Positions 18,893 to 27,369 of a stretch of 64,000 nt of DNA are shown one piece after another. The DNA comes from Pseudomonas purpurea (GTDB taxonomy: Bacteria > Pseudomonadota > Gammaproteobacteria > Pseudomonadales > Pseudomonadaceae). Position numbers and translations under genes: made by a program. Position 1 is the first letter of the stretch, and each line of letters opens with the position of its first letter. The notes beneath the pieces are model-generated. The model searched no databases. It worked only from the letters and a program-made list of their open reading frames with translations, and was not told where the DNA came from. Location of the stretch: assembly GCF_039908635.1 (NCBI RefSeq), contig NZ_CP150918.1, forward strand, positions 2,046,001-2,110,000, written 5' to 3'.

Positions 18893-19672
18893 CTAGGCAG
18901 ATTGTTCGATCTCCTGTGTGCCCACGCCGCGTTTCCAAAGAGCGGCTGCCTGCATCTCATCCGTTGCACAGGCTGCCACGGCACCGATCACCAGGATAGC
19001 CGGGCTTTTCAGTTGAAACTCGTGGGCGTCTTCCTGCATGGCTGTCAGGTCACTCCGACATTCACGCTGCTGGGGCAATGACGCATTTTCAATCATCGCC
19101 ACTGGCGTATCCGCCGCCAGGCCACCCGCCAGAAGTTGTCGACGAATGTCGCCCAGTTTTGCCACGCCCATGTAGATCACCAGCGTGGTGCCGCTTTGCG
19201 CAAGGGCGTGCCAGTTGAGCTCGCTGTCGTCCTGAGTGTGAGCGGTGACCAGTGTCACACCCCGGGCAACACCGCGCAGGGTCAGGGATATATCGCATTG
19301 GGTGGCTCCCGCCAGGCCCGCCGTGATGCCGTTGACCAGCTCGACGTCGACGCCGTGCCCGCGCAACCACTGTGCTTCTTCACCACCGCGCCCGAAAATG
19401 CACGGGTCACCCCCCTTGAGCCGCACCACGCATTTGCCTTGGCGGGCGTAACGCAGCATCAAGCGATGAATGAACGCCTGCGGAGTAGAGCGACAGCCAC
19501 CGCGTTTACCCACTGCGATGATGCGCGCCTGCGGGCAATGTTCCAGCACCGCTTCGTTAACCAGGTCATCGATCAGCACCACGTCGGCTTCGTTCAGCGC
19601 CCGTACGGCTTTAAGGGTCAGCAATTCAGGGTCGCCGGGGCCTGCGCCCACCAACCAGACTTTTGCGCTCAT
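18893..19672 (-). CDS. cobA: Uroporphyrinogen-III C-methyltransferase (siroheme synthesis)
   Basis: A 259-residue SAM-dependent methyltransferase making precorrin-2 from uroporphyrinogen III. The conserved blocks VGAGPGDPELLTL (residues 7-19) and RLKGGDPCIFGRGGEEAQ (about 82-99) are present. The frame runs upstream to 19744 within the previous gene, but ATG 19672 (MSAKVWLVGAGPGD) after GAGGAAG is the right start. Its start lies 10 bp past the stop of the nitrate reductase gene, so it is the last gene of the nirB operon. It supplies siroheme for NirB. The name nirE is also used for this family. Confidence 0.94.
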   Translation of the reverse strand: MSAKVWLVGAGPGDPELLTLKAVRALNEADVVLIDDLVNEAVLEHCPQARIIAVGKRGGCRSTPQAFIHRLMLRYARQGKCVVRLKGGDPCIFGRGGEEAQWLRGHGVDVELVNGITAGLAGATQCDISLTLRGVARGVTLVTAHTQDDSELNWHALAQSGTTLVIYMGVAKLGDIRRQLLAGGLAADTPVAMIENASLPQQRECRSDLTAMQEDAHEFQLKSPAILVIGAVAACATDEMQAAALWKRGVGTQEIEQSA

Positions 19673-19682
19673 GTTTACTTCC

Positions 19683-22401
19683 TCACGAGGTGATTGCGAT
19701 TGGCTGCTCACTGGCCGCCAACAGACGCTTGATTTCCGGGACACAGGAGCCGCATTGCGTGCCGCATCCCAGTTGTTGTTTCAGGCCGTGCAAGTCCAGC
19801 CCGTTGCGAATGCCGGCACACACCGCGCCTTCGCTGACGTTCTTGCAGTTGCACAGGGTTTTGTTGGCGCTGACGGATAAGCCTGCACTGCCAGGGGGTG
19901 TGCTCAGCGGGGCCAGTAGCCAGCGCCGTAGCTGCTCGTCGGCACGACCTTCCAGCCACAGGCTTTGCAGCCAATGCTGTGCAAGGGTTTCGCCGGCCAG
20001 ACGAATGGCGATGATTCGTCCGTTTTCGATGCGCACCCGTTTGCCAATTGCTCGGCGTGGGTCGTCGTAGGCCAAGACTGGGCCATCGTTGAGCCCCAGT
20101 TGTTGATCAATATCATGCAGTTGTTGTGGATCGGGTGCCTGGCCGCTGGCCGCACGAATCAGCAGTGCAGGGCGTTCACGCCCGGTCAGGCTGAGGCTGA
20201 CGTAGGCAAAGTCCTCGCAAAGCGGCCGTAAGGTCTCGAAATGCTGTTGAACATCGCCCTCAACCAATGCGAACAACTGCCATGGCAGCGTTACCGGTTC
20301 GATACGCACGCCGCTGTGTTTGAGTTCGGGTTGTTTCGACAGAGGGTCGAATGCCGATTGCGTGACGGCATTCACGCCACCCTTGAGGAAACGGTCGCCC
20401 CAGTGCATCGGCAGAAAGGCCTGACCCGGACGCACGCTGTCGTCACTGCCGACCGCAACGATTACACCGCCACGACGGCTTTTCAGGTTGACCAGGTCAC
20501 CGCTTTGCAACCGATGCCGGCGCAGCTCGTCAGGATGCAGGCTCAAGACTGCCTCGCTGACATGCCCGAACAGTTGCGCGGCGGTGCCGGTGCGGCTCAT
20601 GCCGTGCCATTGGTCGCGCAGGCGTCCGGTGATCAGGGTCAGCGGAAAGCGCACATCGCGTTGCTCTTTGGCGGCGCGATAAGGGTCGGCGACGAACTGC
20701 GCTCGACCGCTTTCGGTGGGGAACATCCCGTCCACGTAGAGCCGGGGCGTACCGCTCAAGGCGCCTTCCGGAAAGGGCCATTGCTGCGGGGCCGAGGCGG
20801 TCGAGCAGGGTGTGGCTGATGCCGGACAGGTCCAGGTCTCGCCCGCGTGTCAGGTGTTTGAATTCGTCAAAGACCTGCGCCGGTTGTTCAAAGGCAAACA
20901 GGCTGGGCAGTCCCGGGCGCAGGCGTTGCTCCAGGCGTTGTGCGAAATCCACGGTGATCGCCCAGTCCGGACGCGCTTCACCCGGTGCGTTAATGGCGCG
21001 GCGAACGTGGGAAATTCGCCGCTCAGAGTTGGTCACCGTCCCTTCCTTCTCGCCCCAACTGGCGGCAGGCAGCAGCAGGTCGGCGAAGGGCGCGGTTTCG
21101 GTGGTACGAAAGGCCTCTTGCAGTACCACGAAGGGGCAAGCCTGCAACGCCGCGCGCACGGTTTGTTGATCCGGCAGTGATTGTGCCGGGTTGGTGCAGG
21201 CGATCCACAGTGCTTTGATCTTGCCGCTCCGGACCTGTTCGAACAGTTCGATGGCGGTCAGCCCAGTGGTATCGGGCAGCTTTTCGACACCCCAGTACGC
21301 CGCCACTTCGGCGCGATGCTCGGCATTGGCCGCTTCGCGATGTCCGGGCAGCAAGTTCGACAAACTGCCGGTTTCGCGCCCGCCCATGGCATTCGGCTGA
21401 CCCGTGAGGGAGAAGGGGCCTGCGCCAGGTCGGCCAATTTGCCCGGTGGCCAGGTGCAGGTTGATCAGTGCGCTGTTTTTCGCGCTGCCGGCTGTGGATT
21501 GATTCAACCCCATGCACCACAGCGACAGGAAACTCGGTGAAGTGCCGACCCATTCGGCGCATTGCTGCAACTGTTCAACACTGATCCCGCAGAGCTGCGA
21601 AACCATATGCGGGGTGTAATCGCGCACCAGGGCTTTCAGCTCGGCCAGGCCTTCGGTGTGAGCCTTGATGAATTCACGGTCGACCCAGTCTTCCCACAGC
21701 AGCAGGTGCAAGATCCCATGGAACAACGCGACATCGGTGCCCGGCAGAATTGCCAGATGCAAGTCAGCCAAGTCGCAGGTGTCAGTCCGACGCGGGTCGA
21801 TGACGATGACTTTCATCTGTGGCCGGCGGGATTTGGCTTCTTCCAGTCGACGAAACAGTACCGGGTGGGCGTAGGCCATGTTGCTGCCGACGATCATCAC
21901 GCAATCGCTCAGCTCCAGGTCTTCATAGCTGCACGGCGGGGCGTCGGCGCCCAGGCTACGTTTGTAGCCGACCACGGCTGATGACATGCACAGCCGCGAA
22001 TTGCTGTCGATGTTGTTGGTGCCCACCAGCGCCCGCGCCAGTTTGTTGAAGGCGTAGTAGTCCTCGGTCAACAACTGGCCCGAGATATAGAACGCCACGC
22101 TGTCCGGGCCGTGCTCGGCGATGGTTTCGGCAAACACATGGGCGGCGTGGTCGAGGGCCGTCTCCCAATCGGTCCGTCCGCGAGCCAAACCCTTGCTCAA
22201 CCGCAGTTCGGGGTAAAGCGCCCGGGCTGTCAGGTCGCCGGTGAGGTGCAGCGTCGAGCCTTTGCTGCACAGTTTGCCGAAGTTGGCCGGGTGCGTCGGG
22301 TCGCCGCTGACACCGAGAATCTGCTCGCCGTCATGCTCGATCAGCACGCCGCAGCCCACCCCGCAATAACAGCAGGTCGAGGCGGTTGTCTGGCGGTTCA
22401 T
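19683..22401 (-). pseudogene. nasC: Assimilatory nitrate reductase (Mo-bisMGD), interrupted by a +1 frameshift
   Basis: The enzyme reduces nitrate to nitrite in the cytoplasm. The N-terminus carries the [4Fe-4S] motif (TCCYCGVGCGV ... GKLCSKG). The molybdopterin domains follow, and then a C-terminal BFD-like [2Fe-2S] domain (CNCKNVSEGAVC ... CGTQCGSCVPEI). The frame is open from ATG 22401 for about 537 residues to LLDRLGP. There the plus-strand GGGG at 20788-20791 (CCCC on the coding strand) adds one base. The rest (WPFPEGALSGTPRLYVDGMF onward) continues in the other frame to TGA at 19683. Removing one base gives 905 residues, normal length. As written the product loses its last third, including the MGD-binding domain and the [2Fe-2S] domain. 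It overlaps nirD by ATGA. Confidence 0.93.
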
Positions 22402-22718
22402 CAGCCTGCTTCCCTCAGGGCCAGCATGACCCGGCCGTTCTCTACCCGCGCCGGATGGTGATGGGCGCAGCCGACGTCCGGTGCCTGGGCCTCGCCGGAT
22501 GCCAGGTCGATCTGCCAGTTGTGCAGCGGGCAGGCCACCCGTTTGCCGTAGATCAGGCCTTGGGACAGCGGTCCACCCTTGTGCGGGCAGCGGTCATCGA
22601 GGGCGAAAACCTCATCGTCGCTGGTACGAAAAATCGCGATGTCACCTTTCGGCCCGCTGACAATGCGTGAGCCCAAGGCGTTGATTTCTTCCAGTGCGCA
22701 GATATCCAGCCAGTTCAT
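22401..22718 (-). CDS. nirD: Nitrite reductase (NADH) small subunit
   Basis: A 105-residue Rieske-fold protein, the small partner of NirB in assimilatory nitrite reduction to ammonium. It keeps Rieske-like ligands (DDRCPHKGGP and ACPLHNWQIDL, CxH and CxxH), which not all NirD proteins do. Its start overlaps the nirB stop by 4 bp, and its own TGA overlaps the ATG of the nitrate reductase, so the genes are translationally coupled in one operon. Confidence 0.95.
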   Translation of the reverse strand: MNWLDICALEEINALGSRIVSGPKGDIAIFRTSDDEVFALDDRCPHKGGPLSQGLIYGKRVACPLHNWQIDLASGEAQAPDVGCAHHHPARVENGRVMLALREAG

Positions 22719-25168
22719 GCTGGCACCTCCAGGTTTTTCACGGGGATGACATCGAATTCCTTTTTCAACAGCGGCTGCTCAAGGCGTTCTTTCCACGGGT
22801 CCTGTTCGAACGACAGGGAGAATTGCAGCCGATCATTGAGTGCCTTGCGGCGCGCCGGGTCTTCCAATACGGCTTTCTTGATGTGTTCCATGCCGACCCG
22901 CTGCAGGTAGTGCACGGTGCGTTCGAGGTAGAAGGCCTCTTCGCGGTACAGCTGCAGGAATGCGCCGTTGTATTCGCGCACTTCCTCGGCGGTTTTCAGT
23001 TTGACGAAGAACTCCGCGACCTCGGTTTTGATCCCGCCATTGCCGCCGATGTACATCTCCCAGCCCGAATCCACGCCGATAATTCCGACGTCCTTGATGC
23101 CCGCTTCCGAGCAGTTGCGTGGGCAACCGGAGACCGCGAGCTTGACCTTGTGCGGCGACCACATGTTGAACAGGTCATGTTCCAGCTCGATGCCCAGTTG
23201 CGTGGAGTTCTGCGTGCCGAAGCGGCAGAACTCACTGCCAACGCAGGTTTTGACCGTGCGAATCGATTTGCCGTAGGCATGGCCGGACGGCATGTCCAGA
23301 TCCTTCCAGACGCCGGGCAGGTCCTGTTTCTTGATCCCCAGCAGGTCGATGCGCTGGCCGCCGGTGACCTTGACCATCGGCACGTTGTATTTGTCGGCGA
23401 CGTCGGCAATGCGCCGCAGTTCTGAAGGATTGGTCACACCGCCCCACATCCGTGGGACTACCGAATAAGTGCCATCTTTTTGAATGTTGGCATGGGCGCG
23501 TTCGTTGATCAGCCGCGATTGCGGATCGTCCCTGGCTTCGCCCGGCCACGTGGAAATCAGGTAGTAGTTGAGCGCCGGGCGGCAAGTGGCGCAGCCATTG
23601 GGCGTGCGCCAGTTCAGGTAACTCATGGTTCCAGCGATGGTCAGCAGGTGTTGTTCGCGGATCGCCTGGCGGATTTGCCCGTGGTTCAGGTCGCTGCAAC
23701 CACAGATGGCTTTTTCGCTTTTCGGTTTGACGTCTGCCGCGCCGCCGACGGTGTTGATCAGGATCTGTTCCACCAACCCCGCGCAGGAACCGCAGGAGCT
23801 GGCGGCCTTGGTGTGTTTCTTGACTTCGTCGACGCTGAACAGCCCGTGTTCCTGAATAGCCTTGACGATGGTGCCCTTGCACACGCCGTTACAGCCACAG
23901 ACTTCGGCGTTGTCGGCCATGCTCATGGCTTTGTCCTGGCCTTGGTGGCCTACATCGCCTAGAGCGTTTTCACCGAACATCAGGTGATCGCGGATTTCGC
24001 CGATGGCGTGGTTCTCACGAATCTGCCGGAAATACCAGCCGCCATCCGCCGTATCGCCGTACAGACAGGCACCGACCAGCACGTCGTCCTTGATCACCAG
24101 TTTTTTGTAGACCCCGCCGATGGGGTCGGAAAGCGTGATGGTCTCGGTACCTTCGCCGCCCATGAAGTCGCCCGCGGAGAACAGGTCGATGCCGGTGACT
24201 TTCAACTTGGTCGAGGTCACCGAGCCTTGATAGCGGGCGAAACCCAACTGAGCGAGGTGATTGGCGCAGACCTTGGCCTGTTCGAACAGCGGCGCCACCA
24301 GGCCATAGGCAATGCCACGGTGGCTGGCGCATTCGCCGATGGCGTAGATGCGCGGGTCGTAGGTTTGCAGGGTGTCGTTGACCAGAATCCCGCGGTTGCA
24401 CGGGATGCCGGACTTTTCCGCGAGTTCGGTGTTGGGGCGAATGCCGGCCGCCATCACCACCAGATCAGCGGGGATGATGTCGCCGTTCTTGAACTGCACC
24501 GAGCCGACCCGGCCATTGCCCGCGTCGTGCAGGGCCTGGGTCTGTTCGCACAAACGAAAGTGCAAGCCGCGACCTTCCAGGGCGGTTTGCAGCAACTCGC
24601 CGCTGGTTTTATCCAGTTGCCGTTCCAGCAGCCATTCGCCGATGTGCACCACGGTCACGTGCATGCCGCGCAGCATCAGGCCGTTGGCGGCTTCAAGGCC
24701 CAGCAGGCCGCCGCCGATCACCACCGCGTGTGTGTGGGTTTTGGCGGTGTCGATCATGGCCTGGGTGTCGGCGATGTCGCGGTAGCCGATCACGCCCTGC
24801 AAGGTGTTGCCGGGGATTGGCAGGATGAACGGTGTTGAACCGGTGGCGATCAGCAGGCGGTCGTACTCGGCTTCGCTGCCGTCTTCGGCAATGACGCGGC
24901 GTTTGACCCGGTCGATCTCTACCACTTTGCGGTTGAGCAGCAGCGTGATGTTGTTATCCAGATACCAGCCCAGGTCGTTGAGCACAATGTCTTCGAAGGT
25001 CTGCTCACCCGCCAGCACCGGCGACAGCAGGATGCGGTTGTAGTTGGTGTGCGGTTCGGCGCCGAAGACCGTGATGTCGTACAGTTCGCTGCTCAGTTTG
25101 AGCAGCTCTTCCAGGGTACGAACCCCGGCCATGCCGTTGCCGATCATCACCAGTTTTAGTTTTTTCAT
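22715..25168 (-). CDS. nirB: Nitrite reductase (NADH) large subunit
   Basis: An 817-residue siroheme nitrite reductase. An N-terminal FAD/NADH oxidoreductase domain (about 1-400: MIGNGMAGVRTLEELL, VVIGGGLLGLEAANGL, YAIGECASHRG) is followed by two BFD-like [2Fe-2S] segments (CGCNGVCKGTI ... SCGSCAGL and CGCSDLNHGQI ... GCATCRPAL). The C-terminal sulfite/nitrite reductase domains end with siroheme-[4Fe-4S] ligands CVGSEFC and SGCPRNCSEAG. The start is ATG 25168 (MKKLKLVMIGNGMAG) after GGAGAACCTG; the frame extends upstream to 25240 but into the leader terminator. It is first in the operon nirB-nirD-nasC-cobA, controlled by the leader at 25239-25331. Confidence 0.96.
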   Translation of the reverse strand: MKKLKLVMIGNGMAGVRTLEELLKLSSELYDITVFGAEPHTNYNRILLSPVLAGEQTFEDIVLNDLGWYLDNNITLLLNRKVVEIDRVKRRVIAEDGSEAEYDRLLIATGSTPFILPIPGNTLQGVIGYRDIADTQAMIDTAKTHTHAVVIGGGLLGLEAANGLMLRGMHVTVVHIGEWLLERQLDKTSGELLQTALEGRGLHFRLCEQTQALHDAGNGRVGSVQFKNGDIIPADLVVMAAGIRPNTELAEKSGIPCNRGILVNDTLQTYDPRIYAIGECASHRGIAYGLVAPLFEQAKVCANHLAQLGFARYQGSVTSTKLKVTGIDLFSAGDFMGGEGTETITLSDPIGGVYKKLVIKDDVLVGACLYGDTADGGWYFRQIRENHAIGEIRDHLMFGENALGDVGHQGQDKAMSMADNAEVCGCNGVCKGTIVKAIQEHGLFSVDEVKKHTKAASSCGSCAGLVEQILINTVGGAADVKPKSEKAICGCSDLNHGQIRQAIREQHLLTIAGTMSYLNWRTPNGCATCRPALNYYLISTWPGEARDDPQSRLINERAHANIQKDGTYSVVPRMWGGVTNPSELRRIADVADKYNVPMVKVTGGQRIDLLGIKKQDLPGVWKDLDMPSGHAYGKSIRTVKTCVGSEFCRFGTQNSTQLGIELEHDLFNMWSPHKVKLAVSGCPRNCSEAGIKDVGIIGVDSGWEMYIGGNGGIKTEVAEFFVKLKTAEEVREYNGAFLQLYREEAFYLERTVHYLQRVGMEHIKKAVLEDPARRKALNDRLQFSLSFEQDPWKERLEQPLLKKEFDVIPVKNLEVPA

Positions 25169-25238
25169 CAGGTTCTCCGGGGAGCTCAGGCGTGCCTCAT
25201 CAGGGCGGTCAGGCTGGCTCAAGGTATTTTGCGCAAAC

Positions 25239-25279
25239 AAAAAAAGGCGTCCCGCTAGTTATCTAGCGAGGACGCCTTT
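25239..25279 (-). terminator. Leader attenuator (intrinsic terminator) of the nirB operon
   Basis: Reading on the minus strand: AAAGGCGTC, then CGCTAG / CTAGCG around a 4-base loop, then GACGCCTTT followed by a T-run. The stem spans about 15 bp with a small internal asymmetry. It lies 70-110 bp before nirB and inside its transcript, so it would stop transcription before the gene unless prevented. Confidence 0.92.
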
Positions 25280-25331
25280 GTCCTGGTCCCGTTCTGTCGG
25301 GAAGCTCAGCCTTCGTCGTTGAAGGCTGGGC
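25269..25331 (-). promoter_or_regulatory. NasT (ANTAR) target hairpins in the nirB leader RNA
   Basis: On the minus strand hairpin P1 has arms AGCCTTC / GAAGGCT with loop AACGAC (25308-25327, extended by further pairs to 25331). Hairpin P2 has arms AGGAC / GTCCT with loop AAAGGC (25269-25284). Both hexaloops have A at position 1 and G at position 4, the ANTAR recognition rule. P2 shares bases with the 5' arm of the terminator, so P2 and terminator exclude each other. This is the antitermination layout known for NasT/NasR-type proteins; nasT is at 28956-29537. Confidence 0.85.
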
Positions 25332-25354
25332 TTTATGTAGGGTGAAACGGGTAA

Positions 25355-25370
25355 TGCAGTGGTTGTGCCA
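25355..25370 (-). promoter_or_regulatory. Sigma-54 promoter of the nirB operon
   Basis: Minus strand TGGCACAACCACTGCA matches TGGCAC-N5-TTGCA with the essential GG and GC 10 bp apart. The predicted start, about 12 bp downstream, falls a few bases before hairpin P1. NtrC control under nitrogen limitation is inferred; a TGCACC half-site lies upstream at 25435-25440. Confidence 0.82.
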
Positions 25371-25480
25371 AGTTGGGGGAGGGCGCGGTTCTATTGGGGG
25401 GCGAGCTGAAAATCAGTGGGCGTCTTGGGTTTTTTGCACCGATTCAAGGCGTTCTGCACAGTCATGGCGCGGAGAGGGCC

Positions 25481-25612
25481 TGTGGCGAGAGAGCTTGCTC
25501 CCGCTGGGTTGCGAAGCGACCCTAAAATCAGCCACCGCGAGTATTCAGATGGAATGCGATTGACGGATTACGACCGCTTCGCGGCCGAGCGGGAGCAAGC
25601 TCCCTCGCCACA
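25481..25612. repeat. Inverted REP doublet between nirB promoter and the phosphatase/kinase gene
   Basis: The left arm TGTGGCGAGAGAGCTTGCTC and right arm GAGCAAGCTCCCTCGCCACA are near inverses; inner GCGAAGCGACC/GCTTCGCGGCC repeats are also present. A lone extra half copy (GGGCAAGCCCCCTCGCCAC) follows at 25656-25674. Confidence 0.85.
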
Positions 25613-25691
25613 ATTGACCACCAGGCGATAGGTTTCCGTTAACTTACCGGCATTAGGGCAAGCCCCCTCGCCACGGGGAGCGGTGTTTGAC

Positions 25692-27362
25692 TCAGGAATG
25701 GAGTAGCAGGAACACCAGCACCACATTGATCAGCAACACCACCAGCGCCAACGTCCGCCAGACCTTCAGCGGTTCACGCTCCAGCAACGGTCTGGGCCGC
25801 ACGCTCAAACTGCGCCGTTCCCCTTGCTCCAGCAGCAGCAACCATTCTTCCGCCGTTTCATACCGTTGCGCCGGGTCGGCGCACACCGCGCGCGCAAGGC
25901 TTTGGCCCAGCCAGTCCGGCCAGTCCGGCCGATAACGGTTGGCGTTGACCGGCAGGCCAAAACGCGGACGTTGGAAGGCTTCGATTTCTCCGTAGGGATA
26001 ATGCCCGGTGGCCAGGTAATAGAGCGTTACACCGACCGCATACAAATCCTGTTGCGGCGTCGGCGCATCACCTTTGAACGCTTCCGGGGCGATGTAGCTC
26101 GGCGTGCCCGGCAGTGCGTTTGCCTGGTCCTCGGACAATCCACGGCAATACGCCAATCCGAAATCCAGCAGCCGCAGTTCACCGTCCTCACTCAGCAGCA
26201 GGTTTTCCGGTTTGATGTCGCGATGGAAAATCTGCCGTCGATGCAGCATGCCCACCGCCCGTAACAGGCGTTCGGCCAGTGGTTGCCATTGGGCCAGTGG
26301 CAGCGGGCCGTTCTGTGCGAACAGATCGGCCAGGGTTTTCCCCGGATACTCGCGCATCACGTAGTACAGGTGCTGACGCTGAATCGCCGGGTGCACTTCG
26401 GGAAAACTGCGCCCGGCAACGCGCTTGAGAAACCATTCTTCGGACAGCAGGGCTTGTGCGGCGGCGGTGTCGTTGCTCAACGGCAAGGGTAGGGTTTTCA
26501 GCAGCCACGGCTGTTGCTGCCCATCGCGCACGCGATAGATCAGCGACTGCTGGCTGTGCCCAAGCAGCGTCTCGACCTGCCAGCCTTCGAAGGATTGCCC
26601 GGATTTGAGCGTCGGCGGCAGCGGCCATTGCTGCAGGTGAATCAGCGCGTCACCGATGCTCGCTTCACCGAGGGCGTCGACCCGCACCAGCAGTGCGCTG
26701 GCGTTGTCCTGGCTACCGGCCAGGTGTGCGGCGTGGACCAGGGTTTGCGCGGCGCTTTGCAGGTCGGGCTGGTCGCGCAGAATGGCCGCGATGGCCGTGT
26801 CACCCAGCGTCGCCCAAACCCCGTCGCTGAGCAGGACGAAACTCTCGCCCACGCGCAATTCACCATCGAGGAAGTCCAGCACCAGATGCTGGTCCAGCCC
26901 CAATGCACGCTTGAGCACATGCTGCATGCCCGGTTGCTCCCAGACGTGATCTTCGCTGATGCGCAGGAGTTGATCGGCATGCCAGCGATACACCCGGCAG
27001 TCGCCGACATGTGCCAGGGTGAAGCGTCGACCCCGTAAGACCAGGGCGCTGACGGTGGTGAGCAACGGCAAGCCGCCACCGTTGGCCTGCAACCAGCGAT
27101 TTTGCGCCAGCAGCAAGCGATCCAGCGCTTGGGCCACGCCCCAGGTTTGCGGCGTGGCGTAGTAGTCCAGGGCCAGTGCCTGCAAGGTTGTCCGGGCGGC
27201 GAGACCACCATCGGCGCATTGGCTGACACCGTCGGCGATGGCGAACAGAAACCCCTTGCTGGCCGCCAGTTCGGCGGCCGGTGTGACCAGGCGCAGGGCG
27301 TCCTGATTTTCGTCCCGGGGGCCGATGGCGCTAGCCTCGGCGAAGCTCAGTTGCAGGCTCAT
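25692..27362 (-). CDS. Bifunctional PP2C phosphatase - Ser/Thr protein kinase, C-terminally membrane anchored
   Basis: A 556-residue fusion. Residues about 5-235 form a PP2C phosphatase (PRDENQDA, IADGVSQCADGG, LAHVGDCRVYR, LLSDGVW, GSQDNASALLV, carrying the metal Asp residues). Residues about 260-520 form a Hanks-type kinase (lysine in WLLKTLPL; HRDIKPENLLL catalytic loop; LLDFGLAYCRG; GTPSYIAPEAF). A single C-terminal hydrophobic helix (LALVVLLINVVLVFLLLHS) anchors it. All catalytic motifs look intact in both halves. It starts 7 bp after the nitrate transporter stop, so it is in the nitrate operon. A TTG two codons upstream is an alternative start. Its substrate is unknown; regulation of nitrate uptake or reduction is inferred only from position. 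Confidence 0.9.
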   Translation of the reverse strand: MSLQLSFAEASAIGPRDENQDALRLVTPAAELAASKGFLFAIADGVSQCADGGLAARTTLQALALDYYATPQTWGVAQALDRLLLAQNRWLQANGGGLPLLTTVSALVLRGRRFTLAHVGDCRVYRWHADQLLRISEDHVWEQPGMQHVLKRALGLDQHLVLDFLDGELRVGESFVLLSDGVWATLGDTAIAAILRDQPDLQSAAQTLVHAAHLAGSQDNASALLVRVDALGEASIGDALIHLQQWPLPPTLKSGQSFEGWQVETLLGHSQQSLIYRVRDGQQQPWLLKTLPLPLSNDTAAAQALLSEEWFLKRVAGRSFPEVHPAIQRQHLYYVMREYPGKTLADLFAQNGPLPLAQWQPLAERLLRAVGMLHRRQIFHRDIKPENLLLSEDGELRLLDFGLAYCRGLSEDQANALPGTPSYIAPEAFKGDAPTPQQDLYAVGVTLYYLATGHYPYGEIEAFQRPRFGLPVNANRYRPDWPDWLGQSLARAVCADPAQRYETAEEWLLLLEQGERRSLSVRPRPLLEREPLKVWRTLALVVLLINVVLVFLLLHS

Positions 27363-27369
27363 CGACAAC

